Both the position numbers and the translations under genes were made by a program. This document shows positions 1-7,116 of a DNA stretch of 10,331 bases, piece after piece; position 1 is the first letter of the stretch, and each line of letters begins with the position of its first letter. A model generated the notes under the pieces. That model was not told the DNA's origin. It saw only the letters and a program-made list of their open reading frames with translations, and did no database searches. Source of the stretch: an uncultured Lachnospiraceae bacterium (lineage in GTDB: Bacteria > Bacillota > Clostridia > Lachnospirales > Lachnospiraceae); the NCBI GenBank assembly GCA_902783445.1, contig CACZQX010000046.1, forward strand, positions 1 through 10,331, given 5' to 3'.

Positions 1-29
1 AAAGGCTTCCGGCAAATGCCGGAAGCCTT
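1..29 (-). terminator. Intrinsic terminator downstream of clpX
   Basis: A 12-bp perfect stem (2-13 pairing with 18-29, AAGGCTTCCGGC type) encloses an AAAT loop, 18 bases beyond the clpX stop codon. Read on the minus strand, the hairpin is followed by TTT at the window edge, so the rest of any U-tract lies outside. On the plus strand it is followed by a broken T-rich stretch, so it may also stop transcription arriving from the left. Confidence 0.75.
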
Positions 30-47
30 CTTTGATTTTCTTGTTAT

Positions 48-1580
48 TTAATTTGCGTTGCCCGCAGCCTGCGCGGGAGCTTTTGTTGATGCTTCGATTA
101 AAGGTGTTTCGGATGTACGCATTTCGATTATCGGGCCGCCCGTTTTTTCTATGTAGTCGCGGGTAATTGTTACACGTCCGATATTATCGTCCTTAGGAAT
201 CTCGTACATTATATCCAACATAAACTCTTCGATGATTGCACGCAATGCTCTTGCACCTGTGTTTTTCTCGGCGGCTTTTTCGGCAATGGCTTCCAAAGCG
301 CTGTCATCAAAGATAAGCTCAACTTCATCAAGCTCAAGAAGCTTTTGATACTGTTTCAAAATAGCATTTTTTGGCTCTTTTAATACTTCCACAAGCATTT
401 CTTTTGTCAGCTTTTCAAAAGTGCAAACAATAGGAAGTCGGCCCAAAAATTCAGGAATCATACCGAATTTTCTAAGATCTTCGGTATTAACCTTTGAAAT
501 AAGATTCTCTTCGTTATCGTATTTATCCTTTAAATCAGCCTGAAAACCGATGGCTGTATTTTTGTTAAGGCGTTCCTTGATAATGTCTTCAAGATCAGGG
601 AAAGCGCCTCCGCAAATGAAGAGAATATTTCTTGTGTTGATGTTTGTGAGAGGAACCATGGCATTTTTGCTGCTTGCTCCCACAGGAACCTCAACTTCGC
701 TGCCTTCCAAAAGTTTTAACATACCTTGCTGAACGGATTCTCCGTTAACATCGCGGCTGTTGGTGTCGCGTTTCTTTGCAAGTTTATCTATTTCGTCAAT
801 AAAGACAATTCCCATTTCGGCTTTGTCTACATCGTTATCGGCTGCGGCAAGAAGCTTTGAAATTACGCTTTCCACATCATCACCGATATAACCGGCTTCC
901 GTAAGTGAAGTTGCATCCGCAATGGCGAGAGGCACATCAAGTATCTTTGCCAAAGTTCTTACAAGGTAAGTTTTTCCCGAACCTGTAGGTCCGATCATGA
1001 GAATATTTGATTTTTCGATTTCGATTTCATCAAGTGTATTTGTGGCAACACGTTTGTAATGGTTGTAAACGGCTACGGACATAACCTTCTTGGCATAATC
1101 CTGACCTACCACATATTCATCCAACTGCTCTTTGATTTTGTGAGGAGCCGGAATCTTCTTTATATCGATGAGAGGCTCATCGGGATTGCGCTTCTTTCTT
1201 TTAACCTTTTGGCGGTTGCCGAAAGGATTGGCAAAGTCAGCAAGATTTATGAAGCTTATTCCACCCGGCGGTGTTTGAGGCTTATCTTGGCCTTCTTCGC
1301 CGTTTTCGTTATTTGTGCTTTCGATGGCAGTGTTTTCACCGTCCTTATCACTAACTTTTTGCTCGCCGGATTTTGGAGGCACAAAGCCGAAATTGTTATT
1401 AAAGCCCATATTGCTGAAATCTATACCGCTTGCATTGATTGTATCAAGACTTTTTTGCATACAGTCTGTGCAAATTGTGATGTTGCCGGGAAGAGTAACC
1501 ATAGGTCCCGCAACATTTTCACTTCGTCTGCACATATAACATGTGTTTTCATAGTCGTTGTTGTTTGTGTTATCAGACAT
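48..1580 (-). CDS. clpX: ATP-dependent Clp protease ATP-binding subunit ClpX (variant)
   Basis: This is a cytoplasmic AAA+ unfoldase that threads tagged or regulatory proteins into the ClpP peptidase. The N-terminal zinc-binding domain has its four cysteines at 14, 17, 37 and 40. A long Asn/Gly/Pro-rich linker (about 45-135) follows and explains the length of 510 residues against about 420 for the family. The AAA+ core shows Walker A GPTGSGKT (197-204), pore-1 loop GYIG (230-233), Walker B VFIDEID (259-265), and sensor-2 GARALR (442-447). The IGF tripeptide (344-346), which docks on ClpP, is kept, so a ClpP partner is expected although no clpP is in the window. The segment that holds the RKH pore loop in standard ClpX reads GASSKN (301-306) instead. 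The start is fixed by a consensus AAGGAGG at 1587-1593 on the minus strand. The gene stands alone, divergent from the ABC exporter. Confidence 0.95.
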   Translation of the reverse strand: MSDNTNNNDYENTCYMCRRSENVAGPMVTLPGNITICTDCMQKSLDTINASGIDFSNMGFNNNFGFVPPKSGEQKVSDKDGENTAIESTNNENGEEGQDKPQTPPGGISFINLADFANPFGNRQKVKRKKRNPDEPLIDIKKIPAPHKIKEQLDEYVVGQDYAKKVMSVAVYNHYKRVATNTLDEIEIEKSNILMIGPTGSGKTYLVRTLAKILDVPLAIADATSLTEAGYIGDDVESVISKLLAAADNDVDKAEMGIVFIDEIDKLAKKRDTNSRDVNGESVQQGMLKLLEGSEVEVPVGASSKNAMVPLTNINTRNILFICGGAFPDLEDIIKERLNKNTAIGFQADLKDKYDNEENLISKVNTEDLRKFGMIPEFLGRLPIVCTFEKLTKEMLVEVLKEPKNAILKQYQKLLELDEVELIFDDSALEAIAEKAAEKNTGARALRAIIEEFMLDIMYEIPKDDNIGRVTITRDYIEKTGGPIIEMRTSETPLIEASTKAPAQAAGNAN

Positions 1581-1671
1581 AAAAACCTCCTTATATAAAA
1601 TGATCGGTATTGGCCCGATGCGTTATAAACAGTATATAAGCGAATTACTCGCTGATTTATGATAATACCAA

Positions 1672-1700
1672 ATTATATAACAATTAAAGTCCAAAATCAA
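1672..1700 (-). promoter_or_regulatory. Probable clpX promoter
   Basis: Read on the minus strand, TTGATT (1695-1700) lies 17 bases upstream of a perfect TATAAT (1672-1677). Transcription would start near 1665, giving a leader of about 85 bases. The leader holds two short hairpins: 1639-1643 with 1649-1653, and 1603-1607 with 1615-1619. No convincing CIRCE or CtsR heat-shock operator is seen. Confidence 0.6.
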
Positions 1701-1756
1701 TGAAAGTTAAGTCACCATATAATGAACATTTTGTGAAGACCTATACAATTTAATAG

Positions 1757-1785
1757 TTTACTTAAATAATCTTAAGTATTATAAT
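1757..1785 (+). promoter_or_regulatory. Probable promoter of the ABC exporter operon, with embedded dyad
   Basis: TTTACT (1757-1762), a 17-base spacer and a perfect TATAAT (1780-1785) form a sigma-A type promoter. The predicted transcription start is about 70 bases before the first gene. A perfect inverted repeat TACTTAA-N6-TTAAGTA (1759-1765 and 1772-1778) overlaps the -35 box and fills the spacer, as expected of a repressor operator. The rest of the 1581-1862 gap is AT-rich, and I see no gene in it. Confidence 0.6.
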
Positions 1786-1862
1786 AAATAAAATCCTTTG
1801 GAATGGGTTTAGGGTTTAAAATATAGTTTGTTGGTGTATTTTTCAAAAACGGAGGTTTAAAA

Positions 1863-2582
1863 ATGATTAGTATTAAAAATGTTTCCAAAATCTTTTCGGG
1901 AACAAAAAAGGCAGTAAATGATATATCTCTTGAAATTGAAGATGGTCAGATTACAGGCTTTATCGGACCAAACGGTGCAGGAAAAACAACAACTCTTAAA
2001 ATGATAACCGGAGTTTTTGAGCCGACCGAGGGCGAAATAACAATCAACGGTTTTAATATCATTAAAAATCCGGTTGAGGCAAAACAACAATTCGGATTTG
2101 TTCCCGATAGTCCGGATATGTTCTTGCGACTCAAAGGCATAGAATATCTAAACTTCATAGGCGATATTTATGATGTTTCCACCGAAGAAAGACAAAGACT
2201 CATAGCTGATATGGCGGAAAGATTCGATATGAAAACCGCTCTTAATGACAGAATCAACAGCTATTCGCATGGTATGAGACAAAAAATCGTTATTATGGGA
2301 GCGCTTCTTCACAAGCCTTCCGTTTGGCTTCTTGACGAGCCTCTTACGGGTTTGGATCCAAAGGCGGCATTCGAACTTAAAGAAATGATGAGAGAGCATG
2401 CAAATGCGGGAAATTCAGTCCTTTTCTCAACTCATGTTTTGGAAGTTGCCGAAAAACTTTGCGACAAAATTGCCATTATTAATAAAGGATCCATAGTATA
2501 CCAAGGAACACTTGAAGATCTTAAGGCAAGATACAGCGCTGAAGAATCTCTCGAAAATATATTCTTGGAGATTACAAAATAA
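1863..2582 (+). CDS. ABC transporter ATP-binding protein, EcsA-like
   Basis: This is the cytoplasmic ATPase subunit of an ABC-2 type exporter and should pair with the membrane protein encoded next. At 239 residues it is a complete nucleotide-binding domain. It has Walker A GPNGAGKT (35-42), a divergent signature SHGMRQK (135-141) in place of LSGGQ, Walker B VWLLDEP (154-160), the D-loop GLDP (163-166) and the switch histidine H191. The Q-loop glutamine is replaced by aspartate (VPDSP, D82). As far as I recall, this occurs in EcsA-like exporters, so it need not mean loss of activity. The start follows GGAGG (1851-1855) at good spacing. The stop overlaps the next start in TAATG, which implies translational coupling. 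The substrate cannot be told from sequence. Confidence 0.9.
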   Translation: MISIKNVSKIFSGTKKAVNDISLEIEDGQITGFIGPNGAGKTTTLKMITGVFEPTEGEITINGFNIIKNPVEAKQQFGFVPDSPDMFLRLKGIEYLNFIGDIYDVSTEERQRLIADMAERFDMKTALNDRINSYSHGMRQKIVIMGALLHKPSVWLLDEPLTGLDPKAAFELKEMMREHANAGNSVLFSTHVLEVAEKLCDKIAIINKGSIVYQGTLEDLKARYSAEESLENIFLEITK

Positions 2583-4285
2583 TGAAACAGTTTTTTGCCT
2601 TACTTAAAGTTCTGTTAAAAACCGGCCTTGGCGGTGGAACAGCTAAAAAAACGGTAAAAGTTAAAAATAAATTCGGTACGGTTGTGGGTACAAAAGAAAA
2701 AAGCAGAGGAACGGGTATATTCATATTAATCGGAATATGCATGATTCCTTTGATGATTTTACTTTTTCAGGTATCATACACATCAACCTTGGCTCTTATG
2801 ATGCAAGGTGACGAAATGGCGGCAATAAACGTTGCTTGCTCTATTGTTTGCCTTACTTCTTTTATAATGGGCTTTACCGTTGTCTTAAGCGTATTTTATT
2901 TTACAAGCGATATACAAACCCTTTTGTGTTTTCCAATATCGGCGGAAAAAATAGTGGCTGCAAAATTTATAGTTACGCTTATTTACGAATATCCAATAGA
3001 TGTGATTATTTTAACGCCTCTTCTTGCGGGCGTGGGGGCTGCAACAAGTGCGGGCCCGACCTATTGGGTAATTATGGTACTTGTGGTGCTTTTGCTTCCG
3101 ATTACGCCTCTAATTTACGGTGGTATTATTTCCATGATAGCAATGCGCATATCGAAAATGGGAAAACACAGAGACATGTTTACCGTAATTATTACAATAA
3201 TCATAGTAGCGGGAGCTGTGGGAATAAACTTGGTTACAAACAGCTTTGGACGTATGTCACAGGCTCAGATTGCAAGCGCTATGACAAATGTAAGCGATAG
3301 CCTTGGCGCAATTGTCTCGAAAATATTCCCGATGATAATTCCGGCACAGCATGCATTGCATGAGTCGAGCATTTTGTGGCTGCTTTTGTTTATAGCATTG
3401 ATAGTAGCGCTTTTTATAGTGTTTATGCTTGTGGCAAGGGCTTTATACATAAAAGGTGTTATGGATATAAGCGACTCGGAGTCAAAGGGCAAAGCACTTA
3501 CGGAGAAAGAAACAAAAAAGATTGTTGTAAAAAGAAACGTACTAAGATCCTATACACTCAAAGAACTGAAAATAGTTTTGAGAACACCTGCATTTTTGGT
3601 CAACTGTGTGCTGATGGCATTTATTTGGCCGATTATAATGGTAATTCCTTTTGCTGCGGGATTTGGATTTGACAGAGTCGGTTCCTTTGTTTCATCCGCA
3701 ACATCCGGCGGAGAATTTTCTTATGCAATTGCTTTATCGGCTTGTATAGTTATAACGGGTCTTGTAGGATGGTTCAACTTTACAAATGCGGTTGCCATTA
3801 CCAAAGAAGGAAACAATTTCTTCTTTATGAAGATCATTCCGGTTCCGATAAAAACCCAGCTAAGGGCAAAACATGCGGCAGGCTTGGTTATCGGAAATAT
3901 ATCAAGCTTTGCGTATTGCATTGTGGTATTTGTTTTGTTTAAGATGCCGCCGCTTATGATTGTTTTGGCCCTTATAATCAGCTTTTTGTGCACAATGTTT
4001 TTTAACTACACAATGCTGTGGATTGATATATTAAGGCCAAAGCTCCAATGGGAGAATGAAACCGCGGCATTTAAACAAAACTTCAACTCCGTGATATCGA
4101 TGCTGTTGGTAATGGTCTCTTCGGTAATAATAAGCGGAGTTCCGATTTTGCTTCATTTTGTCTTCGGAGTTAACATGATATTATTGGCAGTGATAATGAT
4201 AATAGGATTATTGATTGCCAACTTTCTTGCGGATAAAGTGGTAATAAGCGGAGGAGTTCAAAAGATTAACGAAATACAGCAATAA
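2582..4285 (+). CDS. ABC exporter permease with twelve predicted membrane segments
   Basis: This is a large polytopic membrane protein (567 residues) that forms the transport channel for the preceding ATPase. About twelve hydrophobic segments are visible, near 45-66, 82-106, 125-152, 160-188, 198-217, 264-286, 337-360, 380-400, 434-456, 460-480, 504-524 and 530-550. A charged cytoplasmic stretch (about 290-335) splits them into two six-helix halves. Each half has a related motif: LLCFPISAEKIVAAKF (114-129) and FFFMKIIPVPIKTQLRAK (413-430, after KEG). This points to an internally duplicated ABC-2 exporter subunit of the kind found in Clostridia. The start overlaps the upstream stop by one base, with GGAG at 2567-2570 serving as the binding site. 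No substrate can be assigned; export of a lipid, peptide or drug is possible. Confidence 0.85.
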   Translation: MKQFFALLKVLLKTGLGGGTAKKTVKVKNKFGTVVGTKEKSRGTGIFILIGICMIPLMILLFQVSYTSTLALMMQGDEMAAINVACSIVCLTSFIMGFTVVLSVFYFTSDIQTLLCFPISAEKIVAAKFIVTLIYEYPIDVIILTPLLAGVGAATSAGPTYWVIMVLVVLLLPITPLIYGGIISMIAMRISKMGKHRDMFTVIITIIIVAGAVGINLVTNSFGRMSQAQIASAMTNVSDSLGAIVSKIFPMIIPAQHALHESSILWLLLFIALIVALFIVFMLVARALYIKGVMDISDSESKGKALTEKETKKIVVKRNVLRSYTLKELKIVLRTPAFLVNCVLMAFIWPIIMVIPFAAGFGFDRVGSFVSSATSGGEFSYAIALSACIVITGLVGWFNFTNAVAITKEGNNFFFMKIIPVPIKTQLRAKHAAGLVIGNISSFAYCIVVFVLFKMPPLMIVLALIISFLCTMFFNYTMLWIDILRPKLQWENETAAFKQNFNSVISMLLVMVSSVIISGVPILLHFVFGVNMILLAVIMIIGLLIANFLADKVVISGGVQKINEIQQ

Positions 4286-4290
4286 ATAAT

Positions 4291-4316
4291 AAAAGCACTT
4301 CATATGAAGTGCTTTT
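4291..4316. terminator. Bidirectional intrinsic terminator (26-bp perfect palindrome)
   Basis: AAAAGCACTTCAT is followed immediately by its exact reverse complement, giving an A-run on one side and a T-run on the other in either direction. It sits 5 bases after the permease stop and 4 bases before the end of the convergent lspA-like gene, so it can end both transcripts. Confidence 0.85.
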
Positions 4317-4320
4317 TAAT

Positions 4321-4794
4321 TTAGTCATCTTTTTTGGCGCCGGATAAAAGTGAAAAGAAAGTAATTATTACGCCGGCAAAAATGGCAAGATCGCCGATAT
4401 TGTAAACAACCTTTCGAAGGCTCTTTATCGGAAACTTAGGGAAAGATATGTAATCCGTAACTTTTCCGTTTCTTACTCTTTCAATGGTATTGCTTAAACC
4501 GCCGCCCAAAATAAGGGAAATACCAAGTTTCAGTCCAATGCGTCCGTCTTTAACAAAAAAGCTTTTTAAAGCCCCAAAGAAAACAATGGCAAAAGAAATA
4601 ACGGATAAAATCCTGCTGATGTTTGTTTTTGTTTGTAAAATGTTAAAGGCAAGACCTTTATTAATACGTCTTTTTATGTGTATATGTCCTTTGATCAGCT
4701 CTATAGGAAAACTTTCATTAAGCTGATTGGAAATCCATTTTTTAATTCTTAAATCCAAAGCTGCGATTATGGCCGCTATAGCAAAGTAAAACAT
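4321..4794 (-). CDS. lspA: Lipoprotein signal peptidase (signal peptidase II) family protein
   Basis: This membrane aspartyl protease removes the signal peptide from prolipoproteins after lipidation. Its 157 residues and four hydrophobic segments (about 1-17, 61-80, 87-102 and 132-152) fit the family. Recognisable motifs in order are D14xxxK18 in the first helix, NKGLAFN (45-51), GGGLSNTIERVRNGKVTDY (97-115) and NIGD (132-135). D114 and D135 match the catalytic pair. Departures from the standard form are ER where most members have DR (105-106) and NIGD for NxAD. The start follows AAAGGGGGAG, which lies inside the end of the upstream gene only 3 bases away, so the two are translationally coupled. 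Whether this is the main housekeeping enzyme or a paralogue cannot be told here. Confidence 0.85.
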   Translation of the reverse strand: MFYFAIAAIIAALDLRIKKWISNQLNESFPIELIKGHIHIKRRINKGLAFNILQTKTNISRILSVISFAIVFFGALKSFFVKDGRIGLKLGISLILGGGLSNTIERVRNGKVTDYISFPKFPIKSLRKVVYNIGDLAIFAGVIITFFSLLSGAKKDD

Positions 4795-4797
4795 TAA

Positions 4798-5715
4798 CTA
4801 CTCCCCCTTTGCAAGCTGCGAAAGCAACTGTGCATCATTTACAAAATATTCATGAAATACCGTGGTTCCGAATGATTCAAATTCTGCTTTGAGATCTTGA
4901 CGGAGTGTCGGAGCCTCCAATATGACATATGTCGGAGCTTCATCATCTGTAGCATTGTCGCGTTTGAGCCAATTCAAAACCTTTTCCGCAATATCGTCTG
5001 TTAAAACCAAAAGGTCGGGCTTGCAATACATAAGGCTACTGAACATGTTTTCTTCACCCGAACAAAAGTAAAGATTGCCGCCTCTGTAAAGTCCGCTTAA
5101 AAAACTTCTTACGATGCCCAAAGGTCTTGTAACGGACAAAAGTACAACACTTCTGAGTTTTATTCCTATTGTATTGATATCGCGGTCGTTAATTGTATAG
5201 CTGATTAAGGAACGATGAGTTATGGCATAGCTTACAGATTTTTCTATATCGTCTCTGGTAAGCATTATTACAGCAACCGAGTCGGGATCGATGCTTGAAA
5301 CCGGTTCCACATATTCGTCGAAGAGATTACTTGCGGAAATGAAAATACAGCCGGAACTGTTTTTTCTTGCAAATTTAACCTGTTCCGAAAAACATTCGTC
5401 ATACATAACACAACCTATATTAAAGTCTTCAATTACTTTGTTTATTTCTGAGGTTGTGATATCTTCGGGAATAATAACAGCTGTATGGCCGAGAGTAGCA
5501 ATCGCCAAAAAAGATTTTACGGAATCAACCGTGTTGCTCATTAAAAGAGCATAACTCTTATCCTTTGGCAAAGCTACATTAACCAAAACACCACGAATAC
5601 AGCCTATTTCAATACTAAGTTGGCGGTAAGAAGATGTGCCTTCCTTGGTTGTTACGGCTATATTGTTGTTGTACTTTGAAGTTGCTTCATCCAATAAATC
5701 CTTTAACGTCTTCAT
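4798..5715 (-). CDS. Truncated, degenerate AMP-binding (adenylation) domain protein
   Basis: The 305 residues follow the N-terminal part of acyl-CoA synthetase / peptide-synthetase adenylation domains. SSYRQL (28-33) matches the usual 'YxEL' strand. SYALLMSNTVDSVKSFLAIA (54-73) and TAVIIPED (78-85) match the 'ALLxxNsxexvxaxLAi... avPlnp' region. SVAVIMLT (146-153) to ITHRSLI (165-171) brackets the phosphate-binding loop. The loop itself reads TRDDIEKSV instead of TSGTTGxPK, so its glycines and lysine are gone. Where YGxTE is expected the protein reads EYFVND (289-294) and then ends, so the C-terminal lid domain with its catalytic lysine is absent. It is probably not an active ligase; a binding or scaffold role, or slow decay, is possible. 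The frame is open and intact, with AGGGAG as ribosome binding site and its own promoter, so it appears to be expressed. It is co-transcribed with the lspA-like gene. Confidence 0.7.
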   Translation of the reverse strand: MKTLKDLLDEATSKYNNNIAVTTKEGTSSYRQLSIEIGCIRGVLVNVALPKDKSYALLMSNTVDSVKSFLAIATLGHTAVIIPEDITTSEINKVIEDFNIGCVMYDECFSEQVKFARKNSSGCIFISASNLFDEYVEPVSSIDPDSVAVIMLTRDDIEKSVSYAITHRSLISYTINDRDINTIGIKLRSVVLLSVTRPLGIVRSFLSGLYRGGNLYFCSGEENMFSSLMYCKPDLLVLTDDIAEKVLNWLKRDNATDDEAPTYVILEAPTLRQDLKAEFESFGTTVFHEYFVNDAQLLSQLAKGE

Positions 5716-5737
5716 ATTACGAACTCCCTATGTTTTT

Positions 5738-5766
5738 AGTATACCTTTAAACATGAAAAACAACAA
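5738..5766 (-). promoter_or_regulatory. Probable promoter of the AMP-binding / lspA-like operon
   Basis: On the minus strand, TTGTTG (5761-5766) and TATACT (5738-5743) are separated by 17 bases. The predicted start near 5731 gives a short leader of about 16 bases containing TAGGGAG before the ATG at 5715. Confidence 0.55.
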
Positions 5767-5792
5767 GCAGATTATATACTAAAGAAAAATAT

Positions 5793-5821
5793 TTGTATCT
5801 GAAAAAACAATGTGCTATAAT
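5793..5821 (+). promoter_or_regulatory. Probable promoter of the L,D-transpeptidase / rnhA operon
   Basis: TTGTAT (5793-5798), 17 bases and a perfect TATAAT (5816-5821) preceded by an extended -10 TG (5813-5814) give a strong sigma-A promoter. The predicted leader is about 57 bases. It lies back to back with the minus-strand promoter about 30 bases away. Confidence 0.65.
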
Positions 5822-5884
5822 ATAAACTTGGTTTACAATGGGTTTATTTATATGAATTTTTGTAAGATTTATTAGGTGGTATTA

Positions 5885-7099
5885 ATGAAAAAAATAATCG
5901 GAAAAATAGTAAAATGGATTATCGGTCATAAATTAATTGCAGCAATTATCGGTGTTGCAATCATTGTTGTCGCAACATCGGCGATAGCTTTTTCCGTTTC
6001 CGCAAATAATAATAAAACGGTCAAAAATACCGAAAACAAGAAGACTACATCCAAGCTTTCAGACGGTCCGTCAATTTCCGAAGAAGAAAAAGTAACGGAT
6101 GCACCGGTGGATTCGCCTTATCTTGTTAAGGTTAACAGGGCACTTAACTGCATCACCGTATATTCAAAAGATGATAAGGGCGAATATACCGTTCCTTATA
6201 TTGCTTTTCCGTGCTCAACGGGAAGAGCCGGTCAGGAGACACCTCTCGGTGAATTCAAAATCGGTTGGAAAGCCGAATGGTGCTACATGGTTGACGGAAC
6301 ATGGGGGCAATATACCAGCAACTTTAATAATGATATTTTATTCCATTCCGTACCTTATTTCGGAACGGTTCAAAAAGATAAAACAAATCTTGAGTACGAG
6401 CAGTACAACCTTCTTGGTGAGTTTGCATCGCTCGGATGCGTAAGACTTTGCGTTGCGGATGCCAAGTGGATATATGAAAATTGTCCGACAGGCACAACCG
6501 TAATTGTTTACGATGATTATTCAAGTCCGGGACCTCTTGGCAAACCGGGTACACTTAAACTTCCTTATTATGATGAAGTTTTATATTCGGTACTTGGAGA
6601 TAATCTCTACAGATATTGCGGTTGGGATCCGACAGACCCTGACTACGGAAATCTTTGGAGAGCATTTACCCTTAACAGTGCCGATGTGATTAATGTTCCC
6701 GTAGGAAGCGATATTTCGGCGGTACTTAATCAGATAAGCGCTTTATCACCTGATGGTGTGGCAATTCCTTCCGCATATCTTACAATAACGGACGGAGCTT
6801 ACGACCTTAATGTTTTGGGCGGACAGTATCAGGTAACTGTAGCTTATAATTCATCAATGATACCGGTATTTGTATCAAAACAGATTGTTATTAATGTAGT
6901 GGAACAGCAGGTTCAGCCTACACCGCAACCTTCGCAGAATCCACAGCCTGCAAAACCGGATAATAGCGGTGGTAACGCAAGTCAACCCGGCGCTGATACA
7001 AACGGTGAAGCTCAGGAAAATGAATCAAACACAGGCGTATCCACCGATCCTAACAGCAGTCAAAACAATAACGATCCAAACACACCGCAACAACCATAG
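5885..7099 (+). CDS. Membrane-anchored L,D-transpeptidase (YkuD domain)
   Basis: It probably acts outside the membrane on peptidoglycan, making 3-3 cross-links or exchanging the terminal residue of stem peptides. Numbering from the ATG at 5885, a basic N-terminus and one hydrophobic segment (about 17-40) form a signal anchor. The YkuD domain spans about 78-210: substrate-loop motif STGRAGQETPLGEF (111-124), HSVP with H154, and the active site SLGCVRL (183-189) with catalytic C185 and R187. The family usually has SHGCVRL, so L replaces the motif histidine. A segment of about 270-340 resembles an Ig-like or bacterial surface module, and the last 60 residues are a low-complexity Pro/Gln/Asn tail. 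An in-frame GTG at 5876 is unlikely to be the start because it lies inside the ribosome binding site AGGTGG (5874-5879), which is well spaced for the ATG. The protein is 404 residues. Confidence 0.88.
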   Translation: MKKIIGKIVKWIIGHKLIAAIIGVAIIVVATSAIAFSVSANNNKTVKNTENKKTTSKLSDGPSISEEEKVTDAPVDSPYLVKVNRALNCITVYSKDDKGEYTVPYIAFPCSTGRAGQETPLGEFKIGWKAEWCYMVDGTWGQYTSNFNNDILFHSVPYFGTVQKDKTNLEYEQYNLLGEFASLGCVRLCVADAKWIYENCPTGTTVIVYDDYSSPGPLGKPGTLKLPYYDEVLYSVLGDNLYRYCGWDPTDPDYGNLWRAFTLNSADVINVPVGSDISAVLNQISALSPDGVAIPSAYLTITDGAYDLNVLGGQYQVTVAYNSSMIPVFVSKQIVINVVEQQVQPTPQPSQNPQPAKPDNSGGNASQPGADTNGEAQENESNTGVSTDPNSSQNNNDPNTPQQP

Positions 7100-7116
7100 G
7101 CATTTATTATTAAAAT

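Noticed and set aside
1059..1598. A 179-codon open frame on the plus strand across the clpX 5' half
   Set aside because: It is antisense to a fully supported clpX, has no ribosome binding site and no recognisable domain; it is a shadow of the coding strand.
1660..1740. Possible CtsR or CIRCE heat-shock operator before clpX
   Set aside because: Stretches such as TTTGGACTTT give only a loose half-match, and no tandem or inverted full site is present.
2836..3300. Plus-strand alternative frames inside the permease gene
   Set aside because: Cys/Asn/Tyr-rich composition without any domain, embedded in the membrane protein gene; out-of-frame readings.
5876..5884. In-frame GTG as start of the L,D-transpeptidase
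   Set aside because: The GTG lies within the AGGTGG ribosome binding site of the ATG at 5885, which is well placed.
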